A stretch of DNA of 64,000 nucleotides from a bacterium HR19. GTDB lineage: Bacteria; Calescibacteriota; Calescibacteriia; Calescibacteriales; Calescibacteriaceae. Position numbers and translations under genes: made by a program. A model generated the notes under the pieces. That model did not search any database. It saw only the letters and a list, made by a program, of their open reading frames with translations, and was not told where the DNA came from. This document shows, one piece after another, positions 61,660-64,000 of this stretch. The stretch lies in the NCBI GenBank assembly GCA_002898315.1, contig BEHV01000003.1, positions 105,626-169,625 on the forward strand. The letters run 5' to 3'. Position 1 is the stretch's first letter. Each line of letters starts with the position of its first letter.

Positions 61660-64000
61660 ATGCAAAAGAGAAATCTCATAAACTCCACACTCTCAATCCG
61701 ACTTACCTGCTTCTCATACACAATACCATTTTTTATTGCAACTATATTATTAGCAAATTGCTCAAAGAATGATTTCGCACCGAAAATAACAAAGGTAAAT
61801 CCAGATAAAATCTGGAACGGTCAGGAAAACGAGATAACCATTGAGGGCGAAAATTTCATCCCTGGAGCAAAATTAAACCTCAAAAAAGATAAAGTAGAAG
61901 AGTCAATTTTCTATGTATTCTTATCAAGTGGAACACAAAATATTTATATTCCCTTCAATGTAGAAACCGAGAAAAAAATAAAAGCATCTGTACCAAAAGG
62001 AATAAATCACGGAAAGTATAAAATAATCGTAAAACTCGCAAATGGAAAATCAGATTCAGCAAGTTTAGAGGTATTCAGGCTACCCTTCCCAATAGCAGAA
62101 ACGCTATCAAAAAACAAGCTCTCAAATGTTTCTGACCAGCAAATAAAAGTAGAAGGCAAGTATTTTTTAGAGATAACCGGCGTATATATAGGAGACACAA
62201 AATTAGATTTTTCATACTCTGAAACAGAAGTTGTAATCTTGGTACCAGAGAACTTTCCTCCCGGAAGCTATGAGATAAAAATTTTCAACAGCGAAGGTGT
62301 AGAAGTATCTGCTGGAAAGATTGAAATCTACCAAGGAGCAAAAATAAAAGCACAAATTGAAAAACCCTCCAACATCTTTGAAAACTCAACAACATATATC
62401 ACAGTATCAATAAAAAATGAAGGGAGTTTATCAGCAGTAATAAAACTAAATTTAAAATCAACCCGCTCAGATAAGACATCAGAAGAAGAATTAAAATTAG
62501 CACCGGGAGAAACAGCAAGAATAAGTTTTCCGATAAATATCACTCAATCGGAGATAATTGAGCTTGAAATAAAAGGAGAAGATGAGTTTGGCGGAGAAAT
62601 ATCGGAGAAAATCTATGACACAATCACAGCAAACTGCTTTCCTGAAATCTGTGATGATAAAGATAACGATTGCGACGGGCTAATTGACGAAGGACTGAAA
62701 ATAACCTTGTACAAAGATAAAGATGGAGATGGGTACGGAGATATAAATGATACAATCCAAGCATGCTCACAGCAAGTTCCTTCTTATGTCTCAAATTCTG
62801 ATGATTGCGACGACAACAACGCAATGATAAATCCCAAAACAATGTGGCTCAAAGATATGGACGGAGATGGATACACAGACGGGACAACATTTGTGGGATG
62901 CATCCCACCGCAAGGGTTCAAACTCTCTGCTAATTACACAGATTGCGACGATAACGATAGCTCGTCGGCACCAGGCAAAAATGAGCTATGCGACGGAAAA
63001 GACAACAACTGCAATGGTGAGATAGATGAAGCATTCACAAACAAGGGTAAAACTTGTTCGGTCGGGATAGGAGAATGTCAGAGATATGGAGTATATGTAT
63101 GCAGTCAAGATGGAACTACAACGATATGCTCTGCAACGCCTGGGACCCCGAGCGTAGAAATCTGCGACGGGAAAGATAACGATTGCGATGGAATGATTGA
63201 CGAAGGAGTGAAAACGATATTTTACAAAGATGCAGATGGGGATGGGTATGGCTCTCCTTCTTCAACAACTCAAGCTTGTTCTCAACCCTCTGGCTATGTA
63301 TCAAATTCTGCCGACTGTGATGACACAAATGCAAGCATAAACCCTGAAACAGTTTGGTATAAAGACGCCGACGGAGATGGATATTCAGATGGTGCTACGG
63401 TTGTTCAATGTTCAAGACCTTCAGGATACAAACTTCCGTCAGAGCTTACATCAACATCAGGAGATTGCGACGACGGAAACCCATCGTTAAATCCCCAGAC
63501 GGTTTGGTATAAGGATGCAGATTCGGATGGATATTATCCGTCAGGTGGTTCGCAGGTGTCATGTTCTGATCCTTATCCAGAAAATTCAACTTATACTGCT
63601 TTGAACCCGGGCGATTGCGACGATGGAAACCCGAATATTCACCCAGGTGCTCCTCTGAACTGCAACAACTCACAAGATAATGACTGTGATGGCAATGTTG
63701 AGAAGTGGTTCTTCCAAGACCAAGACAGTGATACTTGGACTACATCTATATCCCAATGTGCTAATACTATGCCCTCTGGTTTTACATCAACTTCTAAACC
63801 TCTTGACTGCAATGATAGTAATGCGAGCATAAAACCGGGGGCAACAGAGATATGCGACGGGGTAGATAATAACTGCGATGGGCAAATAGATGAAGGAGCT
63901 TCTTGCGGGGTTCCTGTATGCCCAACCTCTCTCACTGCCACCTACTTTTTCCGCTCATCCACAGGCGATATAAGTATTAAGTTGGAGTGGAACGACCCCG
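61660..64000 (+). CDS. Large surface lipoprotein with TIG domains and MopE-type metal-binding repeats (3' end outside window)
   Basis: The frame is open from the ATG at 61660 to the window end, giving 780 codons with no stop. A signal peptide with IPFFIATILLANC places a possible lipid-anchor Cys at residue 34 (Asn precedes it, unusual for a lipobox). Two IPT/TIG-like units follow (about 40-125 and 130-225), each of the form KITKVNPDKIW...IEGENF. An NEG-rich Ig-like unit (about 228-325) follows. From residue 331 come five Cys-Asp-rich repeats (EICDGKDNDCDGMIDEG type) alternating with six KDADGDGY...DCDD modules. The last visible part, near residue 750, looks like a fibronectin III start. MopE-type repeats are proposed to bind metal, probably calcium. 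The rest of the gene is outside the window. Confidence 0.75.
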   Translation, partial: MQKRNLINSTLSIRLTCFSYTIPFFIATILLANCSKNDFAPKITKVNPDKIWNGQENEITIEGENFIPGAKLNLKKDKVEESIFYVFLSSGTQNIYIPFNVETEKKIKASVPKGINHGKYKIIVKLANGKSDSASLEVFRLPFPIAETLSKNKLSNVSDQQIKVEGKYFLEITGVYIGDTKLDFSYSETEVVILVPENFPPGSYEIKIFNSEGVEVSAGKIEIYQGAKIKAQIEKPSNIFENSTTYITVSIKNEGSLSAVIKLNLKSTRSDKTSEEELKLAPGETARISFPINITQSEIIELEIKGEDEFGGEISEKIYDTITANCFPEICDDKDNDCDGLIDEGLKITLYKDKDGDGYGDINDTIQACSQQVPSYVSNSDDCDDNNAMINPKTMWLKDMDGDGYTDGTTFVGCIPPQGFKLSANYTDCDDNDSSSAPGKNELCDGKDNNCNGEIDEAFTNKGKTCSVGIGECQRYGVYVCSQDGTTTICSATPGTPSVEICDGKDNDCDGMIDEGVKTIFYKDADGDGYGSPSSTTQACSQPSGYVSNSADCDDTNASINPETVWYKDADGDGYSDGATVVQCSRPSGYKLPSELTSTSGDCDDGNPSLNPQTVWYKDADSDGYYPSGGSQVSCSDPYPENSTYTALNPGDCDDGNPNIHPGAPLNCNNSQDNDCDGNVEKWFFQDQDSDTWTTSISQCANTMPSGFTSTSKPLDCNDSNASIKPGATEICDGVDNNCDGQIDEGASCGVPVCPTSLTATYFFRSSTGDISIKLEWNDP
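62647..63900 (+). repeat. Coding repeat array: alternating MopE-type and DxDGDGY/DCDD modules
   Basis: Within the large lipoprotein, five Cys-Asp units of about 18 residues (C-D-x-x-D-N-D/N-C-D/N-G-x-I-D-E) alternate with six units of about 45 residues holding DxDGDGY and DCDD motifs. The fourth short unit (NCNNSQDNDCDGNVEKW) and the last long one (FFQDQDSDTWTT) have decayed. Homology between units suggests duplication of an 18+45 module. Confidence 0.75.

Noticed and set aside
62624-63941. Minus-strand open frames with His/Leu-rich products at the MopE repeats
   Set aside because: They mirror the repeat DNA on the other strand and are not maintained outside it.
1-64000. tRNA, rRNA, CRISPR, insertion sequences or prophage
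   Set aside because: Intergenic stretches were read for cloverleaf stems, direct repeats with spacers and transposase motifs; none was found. No gap longer than about 200 nt lacks a gene or relic.

Overview
The window is gene-dense, strongly AT-rich bacterial DNA. Codon use favours AGA and ATA, and coding strands are purine-rich, a pattern common in thermophiles. Gram-negative traits include a SurA-like periplasmic chaperone next to pdxA, an LpxL/HtrB-like acyltransferase, several lipoproteins, two predicted outer-membrane beta-barrels and a TolQ/ExbB-type channel. Thermophile-like traits include an MTA phosphorylase with a C-terminal Cys-x-Cys and a RuvC with the Thermus-type His in the active site. 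MopE-type metal-binding repeats and the surA-pdxA order recall deltaproteobacteria-like lineages. No rRNA, tRNA or other marker settles the phylum; an uncultured thermophilic bacterium is the most I can support.

Layout. 1-5 kb: a truncated secreted protein, two small DNA-binding proteins (one with two ribbon-helix-helix units), rdgB-thpR, a coproheme decarboxylase-like gene, a frameshifted glycosyltransferase and a decayed Rpn/DUF4351 gene. 5-18 kb: mostly housekeeping (gltX, MTA phosphorylase, PduO-type adenosyltransferase, radA, mazG, pdxA-surA, clpP, DUF72, CCA transferase). 18-31 kb: an MFS transporter, TolQ-like, aroC, ruvC, nicotinate phosphoribosyltransferase, bifunctional nuclease, LpxL-like acyltransferase, LON-domain protein, GMC oxidoreductase, dihydroorotase. 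31-46 kb: infB, a Cys-rich lipoprotein, uppS, a FliO-like protein, an acyl-CoA carboxylase subunit, fabD, endonuclease IV-like, aroE, rodA, trpC, mnmG, a repeated basic DNA-binding-like protein. 46-56 kb: nadE, two more Cys-rich lipoproteins (one frameshifted), dprA, mrp, trpE, acyl-CoA dehydrogenase. 55-64 kb: a KhtT/KhtU-like potassium-proton antiporter pair, then a run of envelope genes on the plus strand: sensor kinase, FecR-like anchor protein, Ig-domain beta-barrel, and a large lipoprotein with TIG domains and MopE repeats that runs off the window end.

Organisation. Genes are mostly single or in pairs with frequent strand switches. Pathways are scattered: aroC, aroE, trpC and trpE are far apart. 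Two kinds of start signal coexist: strong AGGAGG Shine-Dalgarno sites at some genes, and a TAAAAT-like -10 box 3-9 nt before the start codon, with no Shine-Dalgarno, at others. The second kind suggests leaderless transcripts.

No CRISPR array, prophage, insertion sequence or classical defence island is visible. The least explained parts are the Cys-rich lipoprotein family, the envelope cluster after 56.9 kb, the small DNA-binding proteins, and three one-base frameshifts.
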